Source of the DNA: Candidatus Gastranaerophilales bacterium
GTDB lineage: Bacteria > Cyanobacteriota > Vampirovibrionia > Gastranaerophilales > Gastranaerophilaceae
Direction: 5' to 3'
Length of the DNA: 36,412 nucleotides
Assembly (NCBI GenBank): GCA_910587245.1
Contig: CAJULX010000018.1
Coordinates: forward strand, 1 to 36,412
The position numbers and the translations under genes are program-made. Below the pieces are notes generated by a model. The model had not been told where the DNA came from. It ran no database searches and was given only the letters and a program-made list of their open reading frames with translations. Of the stretch, positions 1 to 7,614 are shown one piece after another (the stretch's first letter is position 1; the number at the start of each line of letters is the position of its first letter).

Positions 1-810
1 CCCCCCCCGATACAATCTGATAAATTTATAAAATCAACACAAAAAGAAATTCCCCAAATAATTAAATCGGATATTTCAGATGAATATCTGCAAGCTTTGA
101 GCGAAAAGCTGCATAATAGTGCAGAACAGACATTTAGTGAATATTATAAATATTTTCAAAGTGTTTTTGGTGATACAGGTGCTGAATTTACAGGCAGAAT
201 TAAAGAAATATCTTCCATTTTTTCCAAATTACAAAAGCGCGCAGAGCGTCTTAATCAATGCGATGTTTCTTCGCTGGTGCCTGATTTATACGGTTATAAA
301 CTGATTACAAACGGAAGCCCCGAAGAAATTGAAAAAATTGTGTCAAGAATTGAAGATATGGTGGCTTCCGAAACGGTTATACCGAGCCATTTTCTAAACC
401 ATGGTGAGTTATCTTATCTGGATAAAAAACAGGTGAAAGGCTTGGAGAGAATGGGATTTTTTGCAAGCCCGAATGCTAAAAAATCAGGGTTTACCGATGT
501 GAATATGTATTTTAGGGATGCTTCAAATAAAAATACTTTTGAACTTCAAATTATCGGAGATAAAAGCAATCAGGTAAACCTTAAGGAGCATTTATTTTAT
601 AATTTCAAAACCAAAGGTGCTGCAACGGAACACGGTGTTGTAAATAAGAAAATGCAGGCAATATTTGAATCAATGACCGATTTGCAAAAAGAAGTTTATG
701 AAGAATATGTAAATAAATGCTACGCATATGCAAGAAAGCTTGAACTTGGCGAGCAAACTCAAAAGCCCTTGCTGCCCGAGGGATTAAATAAAGCTTTAGA
801 ATTGGTGTAA
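1..810 (+). CDS. RelA/SpoT-like domain protein, 5'-truncated by window edge
   Basis: The frame is open from base 1, so this is the C-terminal 269 codons of a longer gene; a TTG at 97 is an unnecessary start. The protein carries a run resembling a (p)ppGpp synthetase (RelA_SpoT) fold: GRIKEISSIFSKL, then VPDLYGYKLI, then GFTDVNMYF and FELQI, in the order of the family's GR.K..SI..K, DL.G.R, GY.S.H and E.Q motifs. Several usual residues are changed: the His of the GYxSxH segment is missing and DLYGYK replaces DLxGxR. A true alarmone synthetase is therefore uncertain; a degenerate or repurposed (p)ppGpp-fold enzyme is possible. It ends 4 bp from the convergent dapA stop, with no terminator between. 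The first eight bases are a C homopolymer coding for proline. Confidence 0.75.
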   Translation, partial: PPPIQSDKFIKSTQKEIPQIIKSDISDEYLQALSEKLHNSAEQTFSEYYKYFQSVFGDTGAEFTGRIKEISSIFSKLQKRAERLNQCDVSSLVPDLYGYKLITNGSPEEIEKIVSRIEDMVASETVIPSHFLNHGELSYLDKKQVKGLERMGFFASPNAKKSGFTDVNMYFRDASNKNTFELQIIGDKSNQVNLKEHLFYNFKTKGAATEHGVVNKKMQAIFESMTDLQKEVYEEYVNKCYAYARKLELGEQTQKPLLPEGLNKALELV

Positions 811-814
811 TTTT

Positions 815-1729
815 TTATACAAGCGGGTTTTTGCCGATGGAGGCTAAAACTTCGTTTAAAACATCAAACAATTCTGCGCGCTCGATTTCATTTAATTCTA
901 CAAGCGGGCGGCGAACGTAGTTTTCAATCATCTTAAGTCTTGATAATACGGCTTTAACGGGAACAGGGTTTGGCGCCATAAATAATTTTTTGAAAAGCGG
1001 GTACAGCTTCTGGTGCATATTGCGTGCGGCTTTCACCTGTCCTGATTTAAAATTGTGAATTAAAGATTTAATTTCATCCCCTACAACATGCGAAGCAACC
1101 GAAATTACGCCGTGTGCACCGAGAGATAACATAGGAAGTGTGAGGCTGTCATCCCCGCAATAAATTGCAAAATCGTCAGGACATACGGATTTTAATTCGG
1201 TGATAACATCCATATCGGGAAAGCTTTGCTTTAGTGCAACAATATTGGGGTATTCTTTTGCTAAAAACGCAACAGTGGAAGGCTGCATATTTACGCCTGT
1301 ACGTCCCGGTATATTATATAAAATAATCGGTATATCAACACTTTTTGCAATTGCGCCGAAATGTTCAATCATACCCTGCTGATTGGGCTTATTGTAATAA
1401 GGAACGACCGAAAGAATGGCATCAGCGCCGATTTCCTGCGCTTTTTTGGATGATTCTATTGCGGTTTTTGTACAATTGGAGCCTGCACCCATAATGATTT
1501 TAGCGCTTCCCGAAGACACACCTTTAACGGCGTATAAAAGTTCATATTCTTCTTCATGGGTAAGAGTCGGACTTTCGCCTGTTGTTCCCGTAACAAGAAT
1601 AGCATCGGAGCCTGTATTTATAAGATGTTTGGCAAGCTTTTCCGCAGCTTGAAAATCTATTTCCCTTTTGCTGTCAAAAGGGGTTACCATAGCGGTTATT
1701 ACTTCACCTGCATCATATTTTAATGTCAT
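815..1729 (-). CDS. dapA: 4-hydroxy-tetrahydrodipicolinate synthase
   Basis: Condenses pyruvate with aspartate semialdehyde in the first committed step of diaminopimelate/lysine synthesis; a cytosolic TIM-barrel enzyme. The 304-residue length is normal for the family. Visible motifs are GTTGESPT (about 48-55), YYNKPNQQG (111-119), YNIPGRTG (138-145) with the catalytic-triad Tyr138 and carboxylate-binding Arg143, and the Schiff-base lysine in VALKQS (Lys167). The ATG at 1729 follows a GGAG Shine-Dalgarno at about 1737-1740. It is the last gene of a dapB-asd-dapA operon, 21 bp after asd. All family hallmark residues are present, so function is well supported. Confidence 0.97.
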   Translation of the reverse strand: MTLKYDAGEVITAMVTPFDSKREIDFQAAEKLAKHLINTGSDAILVTGTTGESPTLTHEEEYELLYAVKGVSSGSAKIIMGAGSNCTKTAIESSKKAQEIGADAILSVVPYYNKPNQQGMIEHFGAIAKSVDIPIILYNIPGRTGVNMQPSTVAFLAKEYPNIVALKQSFPDMDVITELKSVCPDDFAIYCGDDSLTLPMLSLGAHGVISVASHVVGDEIKSLIHNFKSGQVKAARNMHQKLYPLFKKLFMAPNPVPVKAVLSRLKMIENYVRRPLVELNEIERAELFDVLNEVLASIGKNPLV

Positions 1730-1750
1730 ACATATTCTCCTTTAAAATTC

Positions 1751-2773
1751 TTAGTGGTTTCCGTATAAGCCCATTCTTACAACGGATTCTGCTATTCTAA
1801 CCGTATTTAAAGCGGCGCCTATTCTTAAATTGTCTGCTACGCAGAATAAATCTATTGCATTATCAAAAGCTATTGATTTTCTTATTCTGCCAACATATAC
1901 AGGGTCTTTACCCGCACAGTCTTTAGGTGTCGGATAAACATAATTATCAATATCGTCAACCACTTCAACCCCCCAGGCTTTTGATAAGATTTCGCGGGTT
2001 TGAAGGGCATCAATCGGTTTTTCAAATTCAATAGTAACGGCTTCGGAGTGGCCTCTGTATACGGGAACCCTTACAGCCGTGCATGATATCGGCACATCAT
2101 TTGAAAGGTGAAGGATTTTTCTTGTTTCATTTGTAACCTTCATTTCCTCTTTTGTATAGCCGTTTTCCGTGAAGGAATCAATCTGCGGAATAAGGTTGAA
2201 GCCTATTTCATATTTGAAAACTTTATTTTCATAAGGCATACCGACTAAATTAACCTTTGAATTATCTGTTAATTCATTCATTGCGGCAAGCCCTGCGCCT
2301 GAAACAGCCTGATAGGTTGAAACTATTAATCTTTTAATATTGGCGTAATCGTGCAAAGGCTTTAAAACAAGCATTAACTGCGAAGTTGAGCAATTCGGGT
2401 TTGCAACAATACCAGTATGCATTTTAAGGTCATCATCGTTAACCCCTGCAATTACAAGCGGTACATCTTTTTCCATACGGAATGCACTTGAATTATCTAT
2501 ATAAACACAGCCTCTTTTAGCTGCCTCTTTTGCAAGAGCAAGGCTTGTAGAACCGCCTGCTGAAGCTAAAACTATATCTATACCTTCAAAAGCTTCGGGT
2601 GCTGCTTCGATTACCGTGTATTCTTTTCCCATAAAGTCAAGTTTTGAGCCTGCAGAACGTGATGAAGCAAGCATTTTAATTGAATTGAATTCAAATTTCT
2701 TTTCTTCCAAGATGCTTAAAATTTCTCTTCCAACAACTCCTGTTGCTCCAAGTACAGCTATATTCGGTTTCAT
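1751..2773 (-). CDS. asd: aspartate-semialdehyde dehydrogenase
   Basis: Reduces aspartyl phosphate to aspartate semialdehyde with NADPH, feeding DapA next door. The 340-residue protein has the Rossmann motif GATGVVG (9-15), the catalytic cysteine in NPNCSTSQ (Cys128), YQAVSGAG (about 154-161), and the substrate-binding RVPVYRGHSE segment (about 235-244). Its ATG overlaps the dapB stop in an ATGA arrangement, so the two are probably translationally coupled. Sequence is typical of the bacterial family, with no visible damage. Confidence 0.96.
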   Translation of the reverse strand: MKPNIAVLGATGVVGREILSILEEKKFEFNSIKMLASSRSAGSKLDFMGKEYTVIEAAPEAFEGIDIVLASAGGSTSLALAKEAAKRGCVYIDNSSAFRMEKDVPLVIAGVNDDDLKMHTGIVANPNCSTSQLMLVLKPLHDYANIKRLIVSTYQAVSGAGLAAMNELTDNSKVNLVGMPYENKVFKYEIGFNLIPQIDSFTENGYTKEEMKVTNETRKILHLSNDVPISCTAVRVPVYRGHSEAVTIEFEKPIDALQTREILSKAWGVEVVDDIDNYVYPTPKDCAGKDPVYVGRIRKSIAFDNAIDLFCVADNLRIGAALNTVRIAESVVRMGLYGNH

Positions 2774-3567
2774 AGTATATTCTCCAATCCGTATATAAAA
2801 TCATTATTATTGTAAACATGTTTAATTGCAAGCTCAACACCGGACATATAGCATTCACGGTTTGTTGAATCATGCCTGATTTTGAGGGTTTGTCCCGTGC
2901 TTCCGAAAATTACTTCCTGACTTGCCATAAAACCGGGCATTCTGACAGAATGAATATAAATGTTTCCTTTACCGTTTTCTATGAAGTTTCCACCGCGCGA
3001 ACCTTGAATAAGTTCAGTTTCGGGGCAGTTTCCTTTTGTAAAATCGGAATTTGCTTCCGCCATCAGCTGTGCGGTTTTAATTGCAGTGCCTGACGGGGCA
3101 TCTTTCTTTTGATTATGGTGAAATTCAATAATTTCCGCGTTATCAAAATATTTAGCCGCCATTTTGGAAAACATCATCATTAAAACGGCGCCTATTGTGA
3201 AATTCGGGGCAATAAAGCAGCCCGTATTATTTGCTTTTGATAATTCTTTTAATTCTTCAATCTGGGCAGATGTAAGCCCTGTTGTTCCTATAACGGGTTT
3301 TACTTTAGCGTTTAAATATTTTTTGGCATTTTCAAAAACGGCGGAAGGCTGGGTAAAATCAACCACAACATCGGGTTTATTTGCCTCAAGCGCTTTTTCA
3401 AGGTCGCTTTCTATTATGATATTTCCGTGAATATTTTCTCCCGTTCTAAATTTATCCACAGCCATAACAAGCGTGAGCTCGCCTTTTGTTTCATTATTAT
3501 TAATAATGGTTTTTATAACTTCCGTGCCCATTTTGCCAAGGGCGCCCGTTACTCCCGTTTTTATCAT
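2770..3567 (-). CDS. dapB: 4-hydroxy-tetrahydrodipicolinate reductase
   Basis: NAD(P)H-dependent reductase acting on the DapA product. I choose the ATG at 3567 (MIKTGVTG...) because a GGAG sits about 9 nt upstream; an in-frame TTG at 3582 would add five residues. Motifs are GVTGALGKMG (5-14, dinucleotide binding), VIGTTG (91-96), and the active-site signature with the His-His pair at 149-150 followed by KKDAPSGT (153-160). First gene of the dapB-asd-dapA operon; overlaps asd by 4 nt. No lysine riboswitch can fit in the short leader. Confidence 0.96.
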   Translation of the reverse strand: MIKTGVTGALGKMGTEVIKTIINNNETKGELTLVMAVDKFRTGENIHGNIIIESDLEKALEANKPDVVVDFTQPSAVFENAKKYLNAKVKPVIGTTGLTSAQIEELKELSKANNTGCFIAPNFTIGAVLMMMFSKMAAKYFDNAEIIEFHHNQKKDAPSGTAIKTAQLMAEANSDFTKGNCPETELIQGSRGGNFIENGKGNIYIHSVRMPGFMASQEVIFGSTGQTLKIRHDSTNRECYMSGVELAIKHVYNNNDFIYGLENIL

Positions 3568-3611
3568 TTGAATTTTCTCCAAATTAAAGATTGATAATTT
3601 CTACAAGGGTG

Positions 3612-3640
3612 ATTATTTCATAAAAAAATGCCGATTTCAA
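3612..3640 (-). promoter_or_regulatory. sigma-70-type promoter for dapB-asd-dapA
   Basis: Read on the minus strand, TTGAAA (3640-3635) is followed by exactly 17 bp and AATAAT (3617-3612), five of six consensus bases in each box. The predicted start near 3605 gives a leader of about 40 nt before the dapB ATG. Confidence 0.55.
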
Positions 3641-3776
3641 GAAAATTTAACTCTTAAAAAAGCGCAGTTTGTAAACTTTTATTACAAAAAACTCTTTTTA
3701 TAAGATTAAAGTGCAAAAATTTGTATTTACAGGTTTTATCAGGTTACATGAAATTATAAAAATAAGGAAAATTTTT

Positions 3777-4394
3777 ATGACTATAGACAGATTACAAGCA
3801 TCAATTCAAAGACAAAACGAATATATCGATAAGAAGTATAAAACGGCAGGTAATTTAAGAAGAGCCGTAAGCGCAGGTACCGGTGCACTTGTTCTTGGTG
3901 CGGGATATTTGGGCGCAAAATCAATTTCTAAAGAAAAATCTGTCTTAAGGGACGGTATTGCAGGTGCTTCCGATTTTGTTTTAAAACACACTGCAAATGC
4001 CGTTAAGAAAATTGATAAAAAGGATAAATTTGCAAAGGTTTCAGGGCTATTACAAAAAGCAAAAAATGCTCCCGCCAAAACAAAAGCTCTTGCCGTATTT
4101 GGCTTATTTATAGGTAATGCAATGCTGAACCTTGTTAAGAAAAACAGTTACCTTAAAGGTGTGTTTAATCAGGCAAAGGCTGATGAAAAAGCTTTTAAAA
4201 CCGCTAAAGCATTTGAAAACGAGGCTGTTTCAATAGCACAAGAGCAAAAACTTGTTGAAGAATCATTGGAAGTATTTGCGGAACATATGTTTAAAGCACC
4301 CGATGCTATCGATGTTGATTATCGTGAAGCGGAAGAAGTTTGCGAAAAAACACCCTGTGATGAAGAAAACTGCGAAGAAACTTCCGAAGAATAA
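3777..4394 (+). CDS. small protein of unknown function with two hydrophobic segments and acidic tail
   Basis: I do not recognise the family. The ATG at 3777 (MTIDRLQASIQRQ...) follows AAGGA at about 3764-3768 and is preferred to an upstream in-frame start at 3711 that has no ribosome-binding site. The 205-residue product has a basic, probably helical N-terminus, a Gly/Ala-rich hydrophobic stretch (about 33-49: VSAGTGALVLGAGYLGA), a second one (about 98-115: KALAVFGLFIGNAML), Lys/Ala-rich linkers, and a strongly acidic Cys-containing tail (VCEKTPCDEENCEET). This suggests a membrane-associated or membrane-inserting protein. It is monocistronic with its own terminator. Confidence 0.75.
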   Translation: MTIDRLQASIQRQNEYIDKKYKTAGNLRRAVSAGTGALVLGAGYLGAKSISKEKSVLRDGIAGASDFVLKHTANAVKKIDKKDKFAKVSGLLQKAKNAPAKTKALAVFGLFIGNAMLNLVKKNSYLKGVFNQAKADEKAFKTAKAFENEAVSIAQEQKLVEESLEVFAEHMFKAPDAIDVDYREAEEVCEKTPCDEENCEETSEE

Positions 4395-4418
4395 GCAAAA
4401 GTTTTTATATAATATAAT

Positions 4419-4453
4419 AAAACCCGCTTTGTTAATTGATACAGGCGGGTTTT
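4419..4453 (+). terminator. Rho-independent terminator
   Basis: A 9-bp perfect stem, AAAACCCGC (4419-4427) with GCGGGTTTT (4445-4453), 17-nt loop, ending in T. It lies 25 bp after the 3777-4394 gene, and its AT ends could also serve the convergent sigma-factor gene. Confidence 0.75.
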
Positions 4454-4504
4454 AACTTTTAAAATTTTTATCAACGGCGTTTTTATGATATTGCAAGATA
4501 AAAT

Positions 4505-5131
4505 TTAAACCACTTCGCTTTTAACAAGCTTGTCTTTAACTTTATCAAGTCCTGATTTTATAATTCTTGAAATTCTTGAAGCCGAAATTGAAAATTCTTC
4601 GGATAATTCCATTAATTTTTTTTCCTGGAAAAATTTAGCTTCAATTAATTCTCTTTCGCGTCTCGGTAATTCAGCTATTGCCTTTTTGATTGCAACGGAA
4701 ATCTGGTTAAATTCACAGGTTTCTTCAGGGTTTTTTCTGATATCTTTTACTTCAAAAGGCTTATCGGATTCATACATTTCATCCGTTGAAAGAATTGTTT
4801 TATAAATGGCTTCCCTTAATTCGTTTTTATCAGCGTCAACGGGTCTTTGAGATTTAACCCCGTGCCATCTGTATCTGCGTCTTAGTTCGTTTCTTATTGC
4901 CCATTTTATGGCTGTTGCAAGATATGATTCGTTATACTCGTCTTCATCTTCCGCCGTATGATTGGTGCAAAGAATATCTACGGTTTGAATGCCGATGTTT
5001 ACAAGTTCGTCAAATTCTACAAGGTGCTGGGCTGCAATAGTTTTGTATTCAACCTTTACTATCTTGTTAATTAAATCAAGGTATTTCCTTAATTTGACAT
5101 TCTTTTCAATTTTTTCTCTAAGGTTTTCCAT
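4505..5131 (-). CDS. sigma-70 family RNA polymerase sigma factor
   Basis: Alternative sigma factor of the FliA/SigB-like group by layout: a region 2-like helix set (about residues 38-90, DELVNIGIQTVD ... YLATAIKWAIRNELRR), a poorly conserved linker, and a clear region 4 (about 150-203) with LPRRERELIEAKFF followed by a helix-turn-helix LMELSEEFSISASRISRI that would read the -35 box. At 208 residues it lacks region 1 and has little of region 3, so it is not the housekeeping factor. No anti-sigma partner is next to it. No good Shine-Dalgarno precedes the ATG at 5131. Confidence 0.85.
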   Translation of the reverse strand: MENLREKIEKNVKLRKYLDLINKIVKVEYKTIAAQHLVEFDELVNIGIQTVDILCTNHTAEDEDEYNESYLATAIKWAIRNELRRRYRWHGVKSQRPVDADKNELREAIYKTILSTDEMYESDKPFEVKDIRKNPEETCEFNQISVAIKKAIAELPRRERELIEAKFFQEKKLMELSEEFSISASRISRIIKSGLDKVKDKLVKSEVV

Positions 5132-5161
5132 CTATATAAGCGTTTTTTGTGTCAGGTAAAC

Positions 5162-5190
5162 ATAATAAACATTATTTCCATGCTTTTCAA
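5162..5190 (-). promoter_or_regulatory. promoter of the sigma-factor gene
   Basis: On the minus strand TTGAAA (5190-5185), 17 bp, TATTAT (5167-5162). It fires away from the rplJ promoter 39 bp to the right. Confidence 0.55.
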
Positions 5191-5228
5191 TAAAAAAATA
5201 TTTATTGTAAAGAAACATAACATTTTAT

Positions 5229-5257
5229 TTGACAAGAAGTCTTGTTTTTAATATCCT
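5229..5257 (+). promoter_or_regulatory. promoter of rplJ-rplL
   Basis: A perfect TTGACA (5229-5234), 17-bp spacer, then TATCCT (5252-5257, four of six). The expected start near 5264 falls directly before the conserved L10-leader sequence. Confidence 0.5.
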
Positions 5258-5267
5258 AACAGTATTA

Positions 5268-5345
5268 TACACCGAAGACAGCATGGCGGCAAAACCCGAA
5301 AATCGGTAAAAGCCTTAAAAAATAAAGCCTGCCCAGGTAGCAAAT
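5268..5345 (+). ncRNA. L10 (rplJ) ribosomal protein leader
   Basis: The segment contains CCGAAGACAGC (5272-5282) and, after an internal hairpin, GCCTGCCCAGGT (5327-5338). These are the conserved strands of the L10-binding leader known from many bacteria (kink-turn region closed by CCGAAGACAGC and CTGCCGAGGT). One position differs (CCAGGT for CGAGGT). It sits directly upstream of rplJ, so autogenous control by the L10-L12 complex is the natural reading. Confidence 0.75.
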
Positions 5346-5378
5346 TTAAAAAATTAAATATTGTTATTTTTGGATATT

Positions 5379-5434
5379 GTTTTGCAGCGTGTATATTAAT
5401 TTTAAAAAGTATACAAAAAGCGCAAAACTTTTTT
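5379..5434 (+). terminator. attenuator-like terminator before rplJ
   Basis: GTTTTGC (5379-5385) pairs with GCAAAAC (5422-5428), and inside it GTATA (5391-5395) with TATAC (5410-5414). The stem is followed at once by six T (5429-5434). It lies between the L10 leader and the rplJ ribosome-binding site, where a regulated terminator would be placed. The leader's GCAAA at 5340-5344 could compete for the left arm. Confidence 0.55.
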
Positions 5435-5499
5435 ACTTTTTAAACCAAAAATAGAATTGTTTTTAACTTTGAAAACAAGACGAAAGGAGAAAGTTACAA

Positions 5500-6024
5500 A
5501 TGTCAACAAAGGCTTTTAAAAATGAAAAAGTTGAACACTTTAAAAAACAATTTGAAAATGCCAAGGTTGCGGTTGTTACTGACTATCGAGGATATAGTGT
5601 TGAAGAAATTACCGAATTAAGACGCAAACTTCAAAAAAGCGATGCCGATTATACGGTAACAAAAAACACACTGTGTAAGTTAGCATCAAAAGGTACATCT
5701 TTTGAATCAATTGAAGAACTTATGCAAGGCCCCACAGCTATTGCTTTCGGTTTCGGAGATGAAGTAAGCGCAGCAAAAGTTGTTGCAAACTTTATTAAAG
5801 AAAACAAAAAAGGTGAAATCAAAGGCGCTGTGCTGGACGGTAAAGTTTTATCAGCCGATGAAGCTAAAAAACTTGCACTTCTTCCTTCAAAAGAAGAACT
5901 TTATGCAAAAATTCTCGGAAGCATCAATTCACCTGCAACAGGTATCGTTTACGGTATCAATGGTGTTATGTCCGCTTTAGTACGTGCGGTTGATGCTGTA
6001 GCTAAACAAAAAGCAAACCAATAG
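5500..6024 (+). CDS. rplJ: 50S ribosomal protein L10
   Basis: Anchors the L7/L12 dimers of the ribosomal stalk to 23S rRNA. The 174-residue length, the N-terminal RNA-binding domain (VVTDYRGYSVEEITELRRKLQKSDADYTVTKNTL, about residues 24-57) and the C-terminal helix that carries L12 are typical. A strong AAGGAG lies about 10 nt before the ATG. It is followed after 67 bp by rplL. The usual upstream partners rplK-rplA are not adjacent. Confidence 0.97.
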   Translation: MSTKAFKNEKVEHFKKQFENAKVAVVTDYRGYSVEEITELRRKLQKSDADYTVTKNTLCKLASKGTSFESIEELMQGPTAIAFGFGDEVSAAKVVANFIKENKKGEIKGAVLDGKVLSADEAKKLALLPSKEELYAKILGSINSPATGIVYGINGVMSALVRAVDAVAKQKANQ

Positions 6025-6091
6025 TTAACACAGCCGATTTTCAGGCACAAAAAGTAACAAATAAAAATAAATAATAAAGGAGATTTAAAAA

Positions 6092-6472
6092 ATGAGTAAT
6101 GTAGAAACTATTTTAGAATCAATTGAAAAATTAACATTAATTGAAGCAGCTGAATTAGTAAAAGCTATGGAAGAAAAATTCGGTGTTTCTGCTGCTGCCC
6201 CTGTTGCAGTTGCTGCTGCTCCCGCTGCAGGTGCCGCTGATGCCTCTGCTGATGCAGGTTCTTCTGAAGTAACAGTTGTATTGGCTTCTGCCGGTGCTAA
6301 CAAAATTCCGGTACTTAAAATCGTTAGAGAAATCACAGGCTTAGGCTTAAAAGAAGCTAAAGATTTAGTAGACGGCGCTCCTAAACCGATTAAAGAAAAC
6401 GTTAAAAAAGAAGATGCCGAAGCTATCAAGAAACAACTTGAAGAAGCAGGCGCTACTGTTGAAATTAAATAG
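6092..6472 (+). CDS. rplL: 50S ribosomal protein L7/L12
   Basis: Ribosome stalk protein that recruits translation factors. The N-terminal dimerisation domain (to about residue 33), an Ala/Pro-rich hinge (about 34-53) and the conserved C-terminal domain (VVLASAGANKIPVLKIVREITGLGLKEAK..., about 58-126) are all visible; 126 residues is normal. AAGGAG precedes the ATG. A strong terminator follows, so the operon ends here and rpoB is not downstream. Confidence 0.98.
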   Translation: MSNVETILESIEKLTLIEAAELVKAMEEKFGVSAAAPVAVAAAPAAGAADASADAGSSEVTVVLASAGANKIPVLKIVREITGLGLKEAKDLVDGAPKPIKENVKKEDAEAIKKQLEEAGATVEIK

Positions 6473-6506
6473 TTTTAGAGGGCTTGCCCTCTTTGCTTAA
6501 AATATT

Positions 6507-6538
6507 AAACCGGTGCTTTTATCAAGCGCCGGTTTTTT
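6507..6538 (+). terminator. Rho-independent terminator of rplJL
   Basis: AAACCGGTGC (6507-6516) pairs with GCGCCGGTTT (6526-6535) with one G-T pair and a 9-nt loop, ending in six T. A smaller hairpin, AGAGGGC/GCCCTCT (6477-6492), lies just upstream. Confidence 0.85.
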
Positions 6539-6553
6539 AATGCTGTTTTTTAT

Positions 6554-7495
6554 TTAAAATCTCAAACGTTGTTTTTTCTTTTGTTTTGCTTCTTCTTCAA
6601 TAAAAGAAGGGATGTAAAAGCTGAAAATATTCTTTCCTTCAATGAAGCTTTCCGCTTTTATAATGCCTAAATGCGCTTCAATAATCTGTTTTGATAAATA
6701 AAGCCCTAAACCTGTACTTGCCCTTTTGTATTTTGAAGCAAAGCTTGAATATTTGTTAAAAAGCTGTTTTAAAACTTCATCCTCAATATAGCCGCCCGAG
6801 TTTTCTATATAAAATCTGAAAAATCCTCTGTCATTTACAATAGTGATATTTATTACGGTATTTTTAAACGCGTAGCTTATTGCGTTTGCAAGTAAATTCA
6901 TAATTACTCTTTTTATCTGCATTCTGTCTGCGCAAACAATATTGTTTTTTGATTCGGAATCGATTTGAATATTCAGTTTCTTTTCGTGAGCCAAGCTCTT
7001 AATTTCTTCCGTACATTCTTTTACTAAAGCCAGTATGTCGAAATCTTCATAATTCAAAGTGACTGTTCCGCTTTTAAATTTATATGTTGCAAGAAGGGTT
7101 AAAATCATCTCCTTCATATATTTACAGGAATTTAAAGTTGCATTTAATAAACTCTTTTGTTCGGTATTTAACGAACCCAAGCTTTCATCAAGAAGTATCT
7201 GTAAACTTTTAATTTGCGATAATGCGGGTGTTTTCAAATCATGGCTCAAGGTGGCAACAAAATTTTCCTTGTGTTCCGCTATTTTGTTGAATACTGCAAT
7301 ATCAAAACCGTTTTCAACTTTTGTACAGTTTAAAATTCTCGGTATTAAAAGATATAAAATAAATGATGAAAAAATAATTATGAAGCGCCATTTATCAGAT
7401 AATGCCGCATAAGGATTAAAACACAGAAATAATAAGCACAGACAGAAAAATGCATCTCTTATTGTTGTATATATAATTATTTTAACTATATCCAT
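6554..7495 (-). CDS. membrane-bound sensor histidine kinase (orphan)
   Basis: Two N-terminal membrane segments (about residues 5-28 and 37-54), almost no periplasmic sensor, then a HisKA domain with the phospho-accepting His85 in ATLSHDLKTP, and a HATPase domain: N-box MNLLANAISYA (about 199-209) and G2 box TGLGL (261-265). The G1 box reads IENSGG, so the adenine-contacting Asp is Asn, a substitution seen in some kinases that need not be inactivating. No response regulator is adjacent. A 7-bp inverted repeat lies between it and the divergent acetyltransferase. Confidence 0.88.
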   Translation of the reverse strand: MDIVKIIIYTTIRDAFFCLCLLFLCFNPYAALSDKWRFIIIFSSFILYLLIPRILNCTKVENGFDIAVFNKIAEHKENFVATLSHDLKTPALSQIKSLQILLDESLGSLNTEQKSLLNATLNSCKYMKEMILTLLATYKFKSGTVTLNYEDFDILALVKECTEEIKSLAHEKKLNIQIDSESKNNIVCADRMQIKRVIMNLLANAISYAFKNTVINITIVNDRGFFRFYIENSGGYIEDEVLKQLFNKYSSFASKYKRASTGLGLYLSKQIIEAHLGIIKAESFIEGKNIFSFYIPSFIEEEAKQKKKQRLRF

Positions 7496-7518
7496 AATAA
7501 TTATTATTTTTATATAAA

Positions 7519-7536
7519 TTATAACTATGGTTATAA
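7519..7536. promoter_or_regulatory. inverted repeat in a divergent intergenic region
   Basis: TTATAAC (7519-7525) and GTTATAA (7530-7536) form a perfect 7-bp repeat around 4 nt. It overlaps a possible minus-strand TATAAT (7523-7518) for the kinase gene. It could be an operator, but it is very AT-rich. Confidence 0.25.
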
Positions 7537-7614
7537 AAATTAATTATACATAAAAGCTATATTGCGGTAAATCCACTTTTTGTTTTAGAATTAATTGTAA
7601 AAGAGGAAATAAAT

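Noticed and set aside
3568..3700. Possible lysine riboswitch ahead of dapB
   Set aside because: The leader from the predicted start is only about 40 nt and has none of the L-box core sequence.
6085..6429. 114-codon minus-strand ORF, Ala/Ser-rich
   Set aside because: Lies entirely antisense to rplL; its composition mirrors the alanine-rich L7/L12 hinge.
6554..7495. Histidine kinase as a pseudo-kinase because of the Asp to Asn change in the G1 box
   Set aside because: This substitution occurs in other kinases that keep the H, N and G2 boxes, all intact here, so inactivity is not supported.
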